64,000 nucleotides of DNA from NCBI RefSeq assembly GCF_019977315.1, contig NZ_AP024652.1, positions 124,001-188,000 of the forward strand, read 5' to 3'. Source of the DNA: Arthrobacter sp. StoSoilB22. GTDB lineage: Bacteria; Actinomycetota; Actinomycetes; Actinomycetales; Micrococcaceae. Position numbers and translations under genes: made by a program. Position 1 is the stretch's first letter, and each line of letters begins with the position of its first letter. Shown in pieces: positions 17,342 to 26,880 of this stretch. A model generated the notes under the pieces. The model did no database searches and was not told the DNA's origin. It was given only the letters and a program-made list of their open reading frames with translations.

Positions 17342-18319
17342 TCAGGCCGCCCGCAGGGAGCGCAGGCCGCCGTCGTTCAGAATGCGTGCGAATGCTCGCG
17401 GGTTCATCATCTCGGACCAGTCCCAGCGAACCACAGTGAGGCCTAATGCCCGCAGCCCATTTTCGCGGGCCTTCTCTGCCATGATTGCCTGCTGGATGGT
17501 CTGGTTTCCCCGTAACTTGTGTCTCAAATATTTTCCGTGCCCATCGAATTCCCCCACAAGACCGAGTCCAGGCCACCAGAAATCGGTTCTGGCGGTTCGC
17601 CCGTTCCCCAACGTAAAAGAGCCCTGAAGGCTAGGCATGGGGAAGTTGAGCAAGATCATTTGGGCTCGACTCATGGATTCCCCCACCGATTCGGGCTTTT
17701 CCGAGGAGAGATCCAGAATCGATTGGGCACGTCGCTGCCTTGAGACGCTGGTGAGAGCGGAGACAGCTTCAACCAGTTCGTCCACTGGCGCCGGCGGACC
17801 CCATGCCTTGTCCTTGTTCCAATCGTCGGCCGTAAAGGCGTCGCCCCACCTTTGGTTTCGGCGGCTGGAGTCCACGAGGGCCAAGGCTTCGGCAAAGTTC
17901 AGGGCAGCTGCCAGCTCCACTGTGGTGCGGACCTTGTCTGTGACTTTGAAGCCGCCCAGTTGGGTTACCCCAGTGTCGAGAGGTCCCAGGCTTCTCCTAA
18001 TTCCGTGCTTTGACCTGCCACCCCGGGGGTCGCCTGTGACGGTGCATAAGCTCCGCGGCACTCCCACTACGCCGAGGCCCCAGAGGAGCGCTGCCGTCTG
18101 CAAGTTGAAGAGGGGCGCCGTATTGGTCGTATCGACCAGCGCAGCGGCTTGGAGGCCGTGCCGCTGACGCTCGTTCAATTCCGCCCAATAGGCAGCGCGA
18201 ATATAGGCTCCGCGTCGAATCCGAACGAGCTCGCCACGTTTGGCCTGCTTCGCGAGCTGGCGCGCGTCCTGTCCAATGCGTGTCGCATCTGAAGCAAGTA
18301 TGAGTTCCGGAATGAGCAT
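17342..18319 (-). CDS. AbiEi-antitoxin-like N-terminal domain with C-terminal nuclease-like (DUF559/Vsr-type) domain
   Basis: The ATG at 18319 (325 aa) is favoured over a GTG at 18328, since AGGAAG lies 10 bases before it. Residues about 1-90 resemble the winged-helix antitoxin domain of type IV AbiE systems, with RGELVRIRRGAYIRA. The C-terminus (about 230-320) resembles the Vsr/DUF559 endonuclease-like fold: DFWWPGLGLVGEFDGHGKY, then KLRGNQTIQQAI and LGLTVVRWDWSE. No AbiEii toxin gene is next to it, so it is a solitary protein of a kind common in actinobacteria. Whether it cuts or only binds DNA is unknown. Confidence 0.7.
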   Translation of the reverse strand: MLIPELILASDATRIGQDARQLAKQAKRGELVRIRRGAYIRAAYWAELNERQRHGLQAAALVDTTNTAPLFNLQTAALLWGLGVVGVPRSLCTVTGDPRGGRSKHGIRRSLGPLDTGVTQLGGFKVTDKVRTTVELAAALNFAEALALVDSSRRNQRWGDAFTADDWNKDKAWGPPAPVDELVEAVSALTSVSRQRRAQSILDLSSEKPESVGESMSRAQMILLNFPMPSLQGSFTLGNGRTARTDFWWPGLGLVGEFDGHGKYLRHKLRGNQTIQQAIMAEKARENGLRALGLTVVRWDWSEMMNPRAFARILNDGGLRSLRAA

Positions 18320-18516
18320 AGGTTCCACGCTTCCTGTTCTTCTGCGAAGGCGAAAGCACCCGTCCGAGGTATGTGGAAAGCCGAGCTATGTGGAAAACGG
18401 CATCGAGACCACTCGGACGAGACCCAAAATGGCGCACACCAACGGGGCCCAGTTGTTCGCAAGCTCCTCCCAAGCCGGCACCCTCTTCCGCCGGGCGCGC
18501 CTGTTCTTCAACAAGT

Positions 18517-18578
18517 GCGCACCCTTTTCCGCCGTTCGCTCCAGAGGTTACGGGTGCGGATGGCGTGAACGGGTGCGC
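18517..18578. repeat. Imperfect palindrome, family 2 copy B (inverted relative to copy A)
   Basis: Left arm GCGCACCCTTTTCCGCCG pairs imperfectly with right arm GGCGTGAACGGGTGCGC around a loop containing CCAGAGGTTACGG. This is the reverse complement of the loop in copy A at 16342-16407. The right arm is followed by a direct 20-bp repeat: bases 18552-18571 recur exactly at 18613-18632. Confidence 0.65.
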
Positions 18579-18830
18579 GGGCGGTGGGGGTGGTGGGAGC
18601 CGGATGCGGAAGGGGTGCGGATGGCGTGAACGAGTACGCAGCAAGGCGACGCCGCACCCGCACCCAACGAGAGTGCATAACCCCTGTTCCAGCGCACCCA
18701 ACGCGAGTATCCTGTGTACGCCCAGAGGGAACTTTTGGACTTTCCGATGCGTGAGTTACTGGGAACGGTGTATAGCTAGAAACTGAAGCAGCACCACTCG
18801 CGCGCAGAAGTTGCGCCTCGCAGCACTACC
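18579..18830 (+). other. ftsH upstream region, no gene seen
   Basis: The segment holds the second copy of a 20-bp direct repeat (18613-18632) and a CACCCAACG[A/C]GAGT motif twice (about 18661 and 18697). There is a GGGAAC (18727-18732) with a CGTG 17 bases on, resembling an ECF-type promoter, and a TATAGC (18771-18776) resembling a -10. No open frame is convincing. It probably contains the ftsH promoter, but its exact position is not clear. Confidence 0.35.
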
Positions 18831-18858
18831 AGGAGGGACGGGGCAAAACCCCGATCAG
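18831..18858 (+). promoter_or_regulatory. Shine-Dalgarno set apart from the ftsH start by a hairpin
   Basis: AGGAGGGA (18831-18838) is a strong ribosome site but lies 20 bases before the ATG at 18859. Between them, CGGGG (18839-18843), CAAAA (18844-18848) and CCCCG (18849-18853) form a perfect 5-bp GC stem with a 5-nt loop. If folded, it brings the ribosome site to within about 5 bases of the ATG. The hairpin is seen; control of translation by it is inferred. Confidence 0.55.
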
Positions 18859-20928
18859 ATGAAAGCTAAGAGTTTCTTCAAGGGCCCGGGCATCTGGATT
18901 GTTGTCGTCGTTGGCTTGCTCCTGGTGGCATTCGCAACGCTGGCTCCGGGCGGTTCCACGCGCATTGACACCAAGGAAGGCCTCGAACTCCTTTCCCAAA
19001 GCGGGAAGGTTGAGCAGGCCAAGATTTTCGACGCCGAGAACCGCGTTGACCTGGTGCTCAAGGACAACCTGAACCTGGACGGCCAAGATAAGGGCAAGAA
19101 CGTTCAGTTCTTCTACGTCACAGATCGCGGTCCGGATGTGGTTAAGGCTGTCACCAACGCCAACCCGGACAAGGGCTTCACGGACCAACCGGTGGAGAAT
19201 AACTGGTTCTCCGGCCTGTTCTCCCTGCTCATTCCGGTGCTGCTGCTGGGTGTCCTGTTCTGGTTCCTGCTTTCCCGCATGCAGGGCGGCGGCTCCAAGG
19301 TGATGCAGTTCGGCAAGTCCAAGGCCAAGTTGGTCAATAAGGACATGCCGCAGGTGACCTTCGCTGACGTCGCGGGTGCGGACGAAGCCGTGGAAGAGCT
19401 CCAGGAAATCAAGGAGTTCCTCCAGGAACCGGCCAAGTTCCAGGCTGTGGGTGCAAAGATTCCCAAGGGTGTGCTGCTCTACGGCCCTCCGGGTACTGGT
19501 AAGACGCTGCTGGCCCGCGCTGTAGCTGGCGAGGCCGGCGTTCCCTTCTTCTCCATCTCCGGCTCGGACTTCGTTGAAATGTTCGTCGGCGTTGGTGCTT
19601 CGCGTGTTCGCGACCTTTTTGAACAGGCCAAAGCGAGTTCCCCGGCCATCATCTTCGTTGACGAAATCGACGCCGTTGGACGTCACCGTGGTGCCGGCAT
19701 TGGCGGCGGCAACGATGAGCGCGAGCAGACCTTGAACCAGCTCCTCGTTGAGATGGACGGCTTCGATGTCAAGACCAACGTCATCCTTATCGCTGCCACC
19801 AACCGCCCCGACGTCCTGGACCCTGCGCTGCTGCGCCCGGGCCGTTTCGATCGGCAGATCACCGTGGAAGCTCCGGACATGATCGGCCGCGAACAGATCC
19901 TCAACGTCCACGCCAAGGGCAAGCCCATGGCCCAGGGCATCGACCTGAAGGCCGTTGCCAAGAAGACACCTGGCTACACCGGCGCCGATCTTGCCAACGT
20001 GCTGAACGAGGCTGCCCTGCTGACGGCGCGTTCAAACGCCAACCTGATTGACGACCGCGCGCTGGACGAGGCAATCGACCGCGTCATGGCGGGCCCGCAG
20101 AAGCGCAGCCGGGTCATGAAGGAACTAGAGCGCAAGATCACTGCGTACCACGAAGGCGGCCACGCTCTTGTTGCTGCCGCACTGCGTAACTCCGCTCCGG
20201 TCACCAAGATCACCATCCTTCCCCGTGGCCGTGCTCTCGGGTACACCATGGTGATACCTGAGGATGACAAGTACTCGGTCACCCGCAACGAGTTGCTGGA
20301 CCAGATGGCCTACGCCATGGGCGGCCGTGTCGCTGAGGAAATCGTGTTCCACGACCCCTCAACAGGTGCATCCAACGACATCGAAAAGGCCACCGCCACG
20401 GCCCGGAAGATGGTCACCCAGTACGGTATGAGCGAACGCGTGGGTGCCGTGAAGCTGGGCCAGGGCGGCGGTGAGCCGTTCCTGGGCCGCGACGCGGCAC
20501 AAGAGCGTAACTTCTCCGACCAGATCGCCTATGTTGTGGACGAGGAAGTGCGTCGCTTGATCGACCAGGCACACGACGAGGCTTACGCCATCCTCACGGA
20601 GAACCGCGACGTCCTGGACCGGTTGGCCTTGGAGTTGCTGGAGCGCGAAACCCTGAACCAGCAGGAAATCGCTGACATCTTCCACGACATCCGGAAGCGC
20701 GATTTCCGCGAGATCTGGCTGTCCAAGGAGTCCCGTCCGGTGCAGTCGATTCCTCCGGTGGAGAGCCGCGCCGAGAAGGCTGAACGCGAAGCCCAGGAAG
20801 AGGCCAAGCAGGCCCGATTGGATGAGCCTTTGGACGTCGTGGCACCGCATGCCCAGGGAGTCAGCAGCCAGGAGTCGTTCCAGGCCCCGCAGCCCGACGG
20901 CGGCAACGACCACCCGCATCACGGCTAA
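18859..20928 (+). CDS. ftsH: ATP-dependent zinc metalloprotease FtsH
   Basis: FtsH is a membrane-bound AAA+ protease that degrades misfolded membrane and regulatory proteins. The start at 18859 (689 aa) is chosen because [15 protein letters not shown] is the family's usual N-terminus. Two transmembrane segments (about 10-30 and 115-135) flank an extracytoplasmic domain. Then come Walker A GPPGTGKT near 209, Walker B IIFVDEID, and the zinc motif HEGGH near 432. The C-terminal 60 residues are Gln/Ala-rich and variable. The gene heads the folate block. Its ribosome site is separated from the start by a hairpin. Confidence 0.97.
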   Translation: MKAKSFFKGPGIWIVVVVGLLLVAFATLAPGGSTRIDTKEGLELLSQSGKVEQAKIFDAENRVDLVLKDNLNLDGQDKGKNVQFFYVTDRGPDVVKAVTNANPDKGFTDQPVENNWFSGLFSLLIPVLLLGVLFWFLLSRMQGGGSKVMQFGKSKAKLVNKDMPQVTFADVAGADEAVEELQEIKEFLQEPAKFQAVGAKIPKGVLLYGPPGTGKTLLARAVAGEAGVPFFSISGSDFVEMFVGVGASRVRDLFEQAKASSPAIIFVDEIDAVGRHRGAGIGGGNDEREQTLNQLLVEMDGFDVKTNVILIAATNRPDVLDPALLRPGRFDRQITVEAPDMIGREQILNVHAKGKPMAQGIDLKAVAKKTPGYTGADLANVLNEAALLTARSNANLIDDRALDEAIDRVMAGPQKRSRVMKELERKITAYHEGGHALVAAALRNSAPVTKITILPRGRALGYTMVIPEDDKYSVTRNELLDQMAYAMGGRVAEEIVFHDPSTGASNDIEKATATARKMVTQYGMSERVGAVKLGQGGGEPFLGRDAAQERNFSDQIAYVVDEEVRRLIDQAHDEAYAILTENRDVLDRLALELLERETLNQQEIADIFHDIRKRDFREIWLSKESRPVQSIPPVESRAEKAEREAQEEAKQARLDEPLDVVAPHAQGVSSQESFQAPQPDGGNDHPHHG

Positions 20929-20937
20929 GCTTCTGCT

Positions 20938-21573
20938 GTGACTCATTTCGACGACGACGACGACCTCGCCGCCGCCCACGGTTCCGCCGCGGGCTCCAAG
21001 CACGGACACAAAGTGGACCGTCCGCGCATTGAAGCGGCTGTCCGTGAGATCCTGCTGGCTATTGGTGAAGACCCTGACCGCGGAGGACTCCTGGACACGC
21101 CTAAGCGCGTAGCCAAGGCTTACGCCGAGGTCTTCGCAGGCCTGCACCAGCACCCTGCGGATGTCCTTTCCACCACGTTTGACCTGGACCATGAAGAGCT
21201 TGTCCTGGTGAAGGACATTCCCTTCTACTCCACGTGCGAGCATCACTTGGTGCCGTTCCACGGAGTGGCACATGTTGGTTACATTCCGTCACATGACGGC
21301 AAAGTGACCGGCCTGAGCAAGTTGGCACGACTGGTGGATATTTATGCACGGCGGCCCCAGGTGCAGGAACGCCTCACCACCCAGATCGTCGAAGCGCTGG
21401 TGAAGCACCTCAACCCGCGCGGCGCGATTGTCGTCGTCGAATGTGAACACATGTGCATGTCCATGCGCGGCATTCGCAAGCCCGGCGCGAAGACCGTCAC
21501 CAGTGCGGTGCGCGGTCAACTCCATGACCCGGCCACCCGCGCCGAGGCCATGAGCCTCATACTCGGAAGGTAA
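20938..21573 (+). CDS. folE: GTP cyclohydrolase I
   Basis: FolE converts GTP to 7,8-dihydroneopterin triphosphate, the first step of folate synthesis. The 211-aa product has the zinc ligands in [12 protein letters not shown] (near residue 100) and [11 protein letters not shown] (near 171), and the terminal [12 protein letters not shown]. The GTG start at 20938 follows the ftsH stop by 9 bp with a weak ribosome site. The first 25 residues (Asp/Ala-rich) are not conserved, so the true start could be slightly downstream. It is the first of four consecutive folate genes. Confidence 0.97.
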   Translation: MTHFDDDDDLAAAHGSAAGSKHGHKVDRPRIEAAVREILLAIGEDPDRGGLLDTPKRVAKAYAEVFAGLHQHPADVLSTTFDLDHEELVLVKDIPFYSTCEHHLVPFHGVAHVGYIPSHDGKVTGLSKLARLVDIYARRPQVQERLTTQIVEALVKHLNPRGAIVVVECEHMCMSMRGIRKPGAKTVTSAVRGQLHDPATRAEAMSLILGR

Positions 21574-21578
21574 GCACT

Positions 21579-22484
21579 ATGGACTCCCTCGCTGCAGCAC
21601 CCGGAACCGGCCCGGCCACAAGCCCTCTGCCGATTCTCCGCAAACCGCGACCCGCGGCCAGGTTCGAGGACCTGCCAACGGACCGCACGCTCGTTATGGG
21701 AATCCTCAACGTCACCCCGGATTCCTTCAGCGACGGCGGTACTCACCGGACGCCGGACACTGCCATCGCACTCGGCCTGCGCATGTTTTATGCAGGTGCC
21801 GACATCATCGACGTCGGTGGCGAATCCACCCGCTCGGGTGCTGAACCGGTTTCCCCTGAAGAAGAACAGCGCCGCGTCATTCCCGTGATCCAGGCGCTGG
21901 TCAAGGCCGGTGCGCTGGTCAGCATTGACACCATGCACACGTCCACCGCGGCTGCTGCCATTGAGGCGGGTGCGGCCATCATCAATGATGTCTCCGGCTT
22001 GACCATTGAACCGGACATGCCCGAGCTCGTGGCCCGGACCAAGGTTCCGTACATCCTGACGCACCGCCGGGGCGACGCCCTGACCATGGACAGCCTCACG
22101 GACTACAAGAACGTGACGGAGGACGTGGTGGCTGAGCTCAGCGGCGTCCGCGACAAGCTGTACGCCGCGGGTGTTGCGCCGGAGCAGATCATCATCGATC
22201 CCGGCGTCGGTTTCTCCAAGAATGAGGACCAAAACTGGGAGATCCTGAAGAACCTGGACCAGCTTTTCTCGCTGGGTCACAAGGTGATGGTGGCTGCTTC
22301 CCGTAAGCGGTTCCTCGGTTCGCTTCTCACAGTGGCGGGTAAGTCCGCTGCACCCTTGGAACGCGATGCGGCTACCGCTGCCATCACTGCTTTGAGCGCC
22401 ACGAAGGGTGCTTGGGCTGTCCGGGTTCACGACGTCGGCCCGAGCCTTGACGCCGTCAAGGTCGCCGCCCGCATTTCCCGCTGA
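21579..22484 (+). CDS. folP: Dihydropteroate synthase
   Basis: FolP joins the pterin pyrophosphate to p-aminobenzoate and is the target of sulfonamides. The 301-aa protein has the signature MGILNVTPDSFSDGG near residue 40, VGGESTRSGAEPV and the IDPGVGFSKN pyrophosphate region. The ATG comes 5 bp after the folE stop, with GGAAGG ahead. Length is normal for the family. It sits in folE-folP-folB-folK order. Confidence 0.97.
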   Translation: MDSLAAAPGTGPATSPLPILRKPRPAARFEDLPTDRTLVMGILNVTPDSFSDGGTHRTPDTAIALGLRMFYAGADIIDVGGESTRSGAEPVSPEEEQRRVIPVIQALVKAGALVSIDTMHTSTAAAAIEAGAAIINDVSGLTIEPDMPELVARTKVPYILTHRRGDALTMDSLTDYKNVTEDVVAELSGVRDKLYAAGVAPEQIIIDPGVGFSKNEDQNWEILKNLDQLFSLGHKVMVAASRKRFLGSLLTVAGKSAAPLERDAATAAITALSATKGAWAVRVHDVGPSLDAVKVAARISR

Positions 22485-22496
22485 TTGGATACCGCT

Positions 22497-22856
22497 GTGG
22501 ACAGGATCACGCTGACCGGCGTCACCGCCGTCGGTTATCACGGGGTGTTCGATTTCGAACGCCGTGACGGCCAGCCTTTTGTGGTGGACGCCGTGCTGTA
22601 CACGGACTTCACCAAGGCAGCTGAGACGGATGATCTGCAGTACACAGCCCACTACGGCGAAGTGGCTGAGCTGATTACCAAGCACATTGAGGGCGAGCCT
22701 TTGAACCTCATAGAGGGCCTGGCTGTGAGGATTGCCGAGGGCATCCTCGAGAACTACAGTGTTGCCGCCGTTGATGTCACAGTTCACAAGCCCAAGGCGC
22801 CCATCGAGGTACCGTTCGGCGACGTTACTGTTAGCGTCCACCGGGAGCGATCATGA
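22497..22856 (+). CDS. folB: Dihydroneopterin aldolase
   Basis: FolB cleaves 7,8-dihydroneopterin to hydroxymethyl-dihydropterin and glycolaldehyde. The 119-aa product begins VDRITLTGVTAVGYHGVFDF, the usual FolB start, and ends with IEVPFGDVTVSVHRER. GTG at 22497 is preferred; a TTG at 22485 would add four residues without a better ribosome site. The stop overlaps the folK start (ATGA), so the two are translated together. Confidence 0.95.
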   Translation: MDRITLTGVTAVGYHGVFDFERRDGQPFVVDAVLYTDFTKAAETDDLQYTAHYGEVAELITKHIEGEPLNLIEGLAVRIAEGILENYSVAAVDVTVHKPKAPIEVPFGDVTVSVHRERS

Positions 22857-23398
22857 CGTCCGGCTATACCAAGGCCGTCCTGGCCCTTGGCAGCAACCTG
22901 GGGGAGCGTAACGACACCTTGTCCACTGCCGTCGCGGATCTGGTGGACCCGCCGGAGGTGCGCTTGTTGGGTGTCTCGCCGGTGGTGCAGACAAAGGCCG
23001 TCGGTGGTCCGGAGGGCCAGCCTGATTTCCTGAACATGGTCATGGCGGTGGAGACCACGCTGACACCCCTGGAACTCTTGAAGCACTGCCATGCAGTGGA
23101 ACAGAAGCATCACCGTACCCGCGAGGTGCGATGGGGTCCCAGGACCCTGGATGTGGACGTGATCGTATTCGGTGACGTCGCCAGCGAGGACCCCGTTCTG
23201 ACGATTCCGCATCCGCGGGCAGCGGAGCGCGCTTTCGTGCTGTACCCGTGGTCCCTGCTGGATCCGCACGCCACACTGAATGGCAGGAGCGTGGCTGAAC
23301 TGGCCGCCGTCGCCGCCGACATGCCGGACATTCGGCGCTTCGACGGTTTTGGTGACGTAGCCGGTGTGCCAGCCGCCGGAGCAGTGGAGCAGCCATGA
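22853..23398 (+). CDS. folK: 6-hydroxymethyl-7,8-dihydropterin pyrophosphokinase
   Basis: FolK transfers pyrophosphate from ATP to hydroxymethyl-dihydropterin, giving the FolP substrate. The 181-aa protein has ALGSNLGERNDTL near the start, QPDFLNMV, and the signature RWGPRTLDVDVIVFGD near residue 90. It overlaps folB by four bases and the next gene by four (both ATGA). Confidence 0.96.
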   Translation: MTSGYTKAVLALGSNLGERNDTLSTAVADLVDPPEVRLLGVSPVVQTKAVGGPEGQPDFLNMVMAVETTLTPLELLKHCHAVEQKHHRTREVRWGPRTLDVDVIVFGDVASEDPVLTIPHPRAAERAFVLYPWSLLDPHATLNGRSVAELAAVAADMPDIRRFDGFGDVAGVPAAGAVEQP

Positions 23399-23916
23399 AA
23401 GCAATGCGCCCCGTGGTTCTGATGCTCATCGCTGTGATCGCTGCGGTGATTGGTTGGTTGGCTACGGTGGCTACCAACCGTTTCAGCATGCCAACCCCTG
23501 TGCTGCCCGTTTCCGCGCTCATCACCATGGCGGTCATCGCCGGGCTGACGCTGGTCATGGGTATCAGAGTATTGCGTTGGCGCAACGGTAAGAAGAAAAA
23601 CCTGCTTGATCCGATCCTCGCGGCCAGGACGCTGATTCTGGCTCAAGCCTGCGCCTACGCGGGGACTCTGCTCTTGGGTTGGCATGCGGGAATCGCCACG
23701 GACCTTCTCCGTATTGGTGGCTTGCGTGGCGGCGAGGGAATTCTGTGGAATGCCCTTTTGATGGGCGGCGGCGGCGTAGTGATGGTTGTGGTTGGTCTGG
23801 TGGTGGAGCGGTTCTGCCGCATCCCGCCGGAGGACCTGGAAGGTGGGACCGCCGGACCGGAAACCCGTCGAGGCGAAACTAAAGGTGAAGGCGAGTATGC
23901 ATACCGAGGCGATTGA
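23395..23916 (+). CDS. DUF3180 membrane protein
   Basis: The 173-aa protein has four hydrophobic segments (about 5-25, 40-58, 80-100 and 120-145), with LDPILAARTLILAQACAYAG, a conserved stretch of the actinobacterial DUF3180 family that regularly follows folK. The last 30 residues are polar. Function unknown. The start overlaps the folK stop, and the end overlaps the PH-domain gene by 20 bases. Confidence 0.88.
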   Translation: MKAMRPVVLMLIAVIAAVIGWLATVATNRFSMPTPVLPVSALITMAVIAGLTLVMGIRVLRWRNGKKKNLLDPILAARTLILAQACAYAGTLLLGWHAGIATDLLRIGGLRGGEGILWNALLMGGGGVVMVVVGLVVERFCRIPPEDLEGGTAGPETRRGETKGEGEYAYRGD

Positions 23917-24409
23917 TCCTCCCGGCGTCCAGTGGCTGCGGGTATCCCCAAAGTACGTCACCGTTCGCTTAGTGGAGTGGGCTATCGGCAACGTTGTGAT
24001 GCTGGTAATCCTCAGCCTGCCTCTCGTTTTCGTGTTGCTCGGCTGGTGGCGGTGGCCGCCTCTGTGGCTGGCGATCACGGTTCCCGCAGTGGTGCTGGTG
24101 TTGGCCTTGTGGAGGCTGGTGCTGATTCCGCGCCAAGTTCGCGCAATCGGGTACGCCGAGCGCGACGATGACCTTCTTATCCGCCGCGGTATTTTTTTCC
24201 AGCGAACCATGGTTGTCCCTTACGGCCGGATGCAATATGTGGACGTTGCGGTTGGGCCCGTTGAACGCAGCCTGGGGTTGTGCACGCTCAAACTTCACAC
24301 GGCCTCTGCGGGAACCAATGCGCAGTTGCCTGGGCTTCCGGCAGTAGAAGGGGCACGCTTGCGCGAGCAGCTTTCGGCTCGCGGAGAAGCCAGGTTGGCC
24401 GGGCTGTGA
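23897..24409 (+). CDS. Bacterial PH-domain (bPH2) membrane protein
   Basis: The ATG at 23897 (170 aa) has AAAGGTGAAGG just upstream, and the coding region overlaps DUF3180 by 20 bases. Two adjacent hydrophobic segments (about 28-72) are followed by a bPH2 domain with RRGIFFQRTMVVPYGRMQYV and the SLGLCTLKLHTAS segment. Such proteins (YdbS type) are paired with a larger bPH2 protein, which is the next gene. The role is unknown; the stop overlaps the following GTG. Confidence 0.85.
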   Translation: MHTEAIDPPGVQWLRVSPKYVTVRLVEWAIGNVVMLVILSLPLVFVLLGWWRWPPLWLAITVPAVVLVLALWRLVLIPRQVRAIGYAERDDDLLIRRGIFFQRTMVVPYGRMQYVDVAVGPVERSLGLCTLKLHTASAGTNAQLPGLPAVEGARLREQLSARGEARLAGL

Positions 24410-25974
24410 GCCTGGAAAACAACGCCACTGAGAGCCTGCCGGGCAAGCCGGAACCAACGGTCGACGGCGACTGGAACCGCGTCCACCCTGCGTCACCGTT
24501 CGTTCGCGGCTGGGTGGCGCTTGCCGCCGTCGGGTTCTTCTTTGGTCGTGACGCTTTCGAGCGAACGCTGCAGGGCCGGGATTTCGTGGATCCGAACCTC
24601 AGCGGCCGGGCGCCGTGGCTGTTGGCCGGGGGCGCCGTAGTGTTGCTGTTGACGGTTGGCGGGTTCATTCTTAGCTGGTACTTCACGCGCTACCAAGTGG
24701 CGGAGGGGTATGTCCGTGTCAACACCGGCTTCCTGTTCAAGCAGCAACGGCAGGCCCGTTTGGATCGCGTTCAGGCGATCGACATTGTGCAGCCGCTTTT
24801 GGCGCGGATCTTCGGGCTCGCTGAACTGAAGTTTGAAGTGGCCGACGCCGGTGAGTCGGCCGTGCGGCTCGCTTACCTCCCGCTGGACCAAGCTAAGCAG
24901 CTGCGTGCCACCATTCTTGCGCGGGCGGCGGGTGTAGTCAGCGGACCGGAAACCCCAGCGGAAGTCCCGGAAGCTCCGGAGCATGTTGTGTTGTCGGTGC
25001 CGCCGTCCCGGCTTATTGGTTCCCTGCTGCTCAGCGAGCAGACTGTCGGCATTTTGCTTGGGGCCGCAGTTGTTGTCACAACGTCTGTGTTGTTTGACAA
25101 CAACGCTATTTTCCTGGCGCTCATCCCCGGCATCCTGGGTATCGCTGCGTCTTACTGGAGCTCCTTCAACAAGGGCTACAACTTCACCGCCGCGATTTCC
25201 CCGGACGGCATCCGCCTCCGGTATGGGCTTCTTGATACGCAGGCGCAGACTCTTCCGCCCGGGCGGATCCAGGCGCTCATGGTGGCGCAGCCGCCCCTGT
25301 GGAGAATCTTCGGCTGGTACCGGATTCACGTCAACGTGGCGGGTTACGGCCTGGCGGCCAGTACTGATGGCGCCCGAACAATGTTGCTTCCCGTCGGACT
25401 GAAGCCGGAGGTGTTGCGGATGATGTCTTTGGTGTTGCCTGATCCTGGAGTTGAGGATCCGGAACGGGTTTTCACCGCGGGACTTGATGGGCTTGGGCCG
25501 GTTCAACCCAACACCGCCACGAGTGACGGCTTCACCACCACTCCCCGCCGCGCAAGGTTGTTGGCCCCGCTTGGCTGGCGGCGCAACGGTTTCCTTGCCA
25601 CCAAGACTGCGTTGCTGATCCGTTCCGGCCGCTGGTGGCACACGCTTGTGGTGGTTCCGCATCAACGGACACAATCCATGGCACTGCACCAGGGCCCGTG
25701 GGCGAGGCGATTCGGCGTGGCCGATCTTGTCCTCCACACTACGGCAGGGCCGGTTTCCCCGCGGGTGTTCCAAGCCGACGTGGAGCAGGCAGTTGAGCTG
25801 TTCGATCAGCAGGCTGCCCGGGCCCGGGAGGCACGGAAGCGGCAAACCAGCGAACAATGGCTGGCGCAGGTGGCACCGCAAGCCCCGGAGCTCGCAGCCA
25901 CACTAACGGAACAACCCGCCCAGCCCGCACCACCCCAGACTTCACCGCAACAGGAGGACCGCCACGATGGCTAG
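24406..25974 (+). CDS. Multi-domain bPH2 membrane protein (YdbT-like)
   Basis: The GTG at 24406 overlaps the previous stop (GTGA), giving 522 aa. Hydrophobic pairs near residues 30-95 and 215-245 alternate with PH-like domains: KQQRQARLDRVQAIDIVQP, LDTQAQTLPPGRIQALMV and VVPHQRTQSMALHQGPW. This is the YdbT arrangement. The C-terminus is Gln/Ala/Pro-rich. It overlaps the DUF2520 gene by 8 bases. The protein probably forms a membrane complex with the preceding gene product; function unproven. Confidence 0.83.
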   Translation: MSLENNATESLPGKPEPTVDGDWNRVHPASPFVRGWVALAAVGFFFGRDAFERTLQGRDFVDPNLSGRAPWLLAGGAVVLLLTVGGFILSWYFTRYQVAEGYVRVNTGFLFKQQRQARLDRVQAIDIVQPLLARIFGLAELKFEVADAGESAVRLAYLPLDQAKQLRATILARAAGVVSGPETPAEVPEAPEHVVLSVPPSRLIGSLLLSEQTVGILLGAAVVVTTSVLFDNNAIFLALIPGILGIAASYWSSFNKGYNFTAAISPDGIRLRYGLLDTQAQTLPPGRIQALMVAQPPLWRIFGWYRIHVNVAGYGLAASTDGARTMLLPVGLKPEVLRMMSLVLPDPGVEDPERVFTAGLDGLGPVQPNTATSDGFTTTPRRARLLAPLGWRRNGFLATKTALLIRSGRWWHTLVVVPHQRTQSMALHQGPWARRFGVADLVLHTTAGPVSPRVFQADVEQAVELFDQQAARAREARKRQTSEQWLAQVAPQAPELAATLTEQPAQPAPPQTSPQQEDRHDG

Positions 25975-26875
25975 GCCAGGACGACTCGGTGTCGGGATCA
26001 TCGGCGCCGGCAAGGTGGGTGCCGTGTTGGGTGCCGCTTTGCGCGCGGCCGAGCACGCCGTCGTCGGGGTTTCTGCCGTGTCCGAGGCGAGCCGCGAGCG
26101 TGCGGAGAACCTGCTTCCCGGCGTTCCGGTCCTGGAAATCCAGGACATCGTGGAACGCTCGGAGCTAGTTTTGCTGGCCGTCCCGGACGATGCCCTCGGC
26201 GAATTGGTGGCGGGGTTGGCCAAGCTCGGTGCCTGGCAGCCCGGGCAACTGGTGGCGCATACGTCGGGCCGGTTCGGCGTCGGAATCCTCAACCCGGTCC
26301 GGGCAGCGGGTGCGATTCCGCTGGCGCTGCACCCGGCCATGACCTTCACCGGCATGAGCCTGGACCTAACCCGTCTCATGGATTGCACGTTTGGTGTCAC
26401 GGCGGATGCTGCCATGCTGCCGATCGCCCAGGCACTGGTGGTGGAGATGGGCGCGGAACCCGTGGCCATTGCTGAGGCCGATCGCACGCTCTATCACGCG
26501 TCACTCGCGCATAGCTCGAATCATATGGTCACGCTGGTGGCGCAGGCATCGCAAATGCTGCGGGAGATCGGCGTCGAAACCCCGGAGGCCATGCTTGGTC
26601 CGCTGCTGCGTGCAACTCTCGAGAACGCCCTCGCGTCCGGCGAATCTGCGCTGACCGGTCCTGTTGCGCGAGGGGATGTGGGTACCGTTTCCGCGCACGC
26701 CCAGGCATTGAAAGAGTACGACGGCGGTGCAGGCGGCGACGTCCTTGAGGCCTACCGGGCCATGGCCCGGGCGACTGCGCGCAGGGCGGGAAACCGTGGG
26801 CTGCTGCGTCCCGAACAACTGATTGAGATTGACGAGGCCTTGGGCGCCGAACCCAAGGCACCGGAAGGAAACTGA
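25967..26875 (+). CDS. Rossmann-fold DUF2520 protein
   Basis: The 302-aa product begins with a dinucleotide-binding motif, [17 protein letters not shown], followed by an NAD(P)-dependent 6-phosphogluconate dehydrogenase-like core. The C-terminal DUF2520 half contains [15 protein letters not shown]. It immediately precedes panC (gap 5 bp), so a role in pantothenate metabolism, for example a ketopantoate reductase-like step, is plausible but unproven. AGGAGGA precedes the ATG, which overlaps the previous gene. Confidence 0.85.
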   Translation: MARPGRLGVGIIGAGKVGAVLGAALRAAEHAVVGVSAVSEASRERAENLLPGVPVLEIQDIVERSELVLLAVPDDALGELVAGLAKLGAWQPGQLVAHTSGRFGVGILNPVRAAGAIPLALHPAMTFTGMSLDLTRLMDCTFGVTADAAMLPIAQALVVEMGAEPVAIAEADRTLYHASLAHSSNHMVTLVAQASQMLREIGVETPEAMLGPLLRATLENALASGESALTGPVARGDVGTVSAHAQALKEYDGGAGGDVLEAYRAMARATARRAGNRGLLRPEQLIEIDEALGAEPKAPEGN

Positions 26876-26880
26876 ACAGC

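Noticed and set aside
21516..22841. 441-aa open frame antisense to folP/folB
   Set aside because: It overlaps three clear folate genes and shows no family features.
24493..25881. 462-aa open frame antisense to the bPH2 gene
   Set aside because: The sense strand encodes a coherent membrane protein in an operon; the antisense peptide is Arg/His-rich without a fold pattern.
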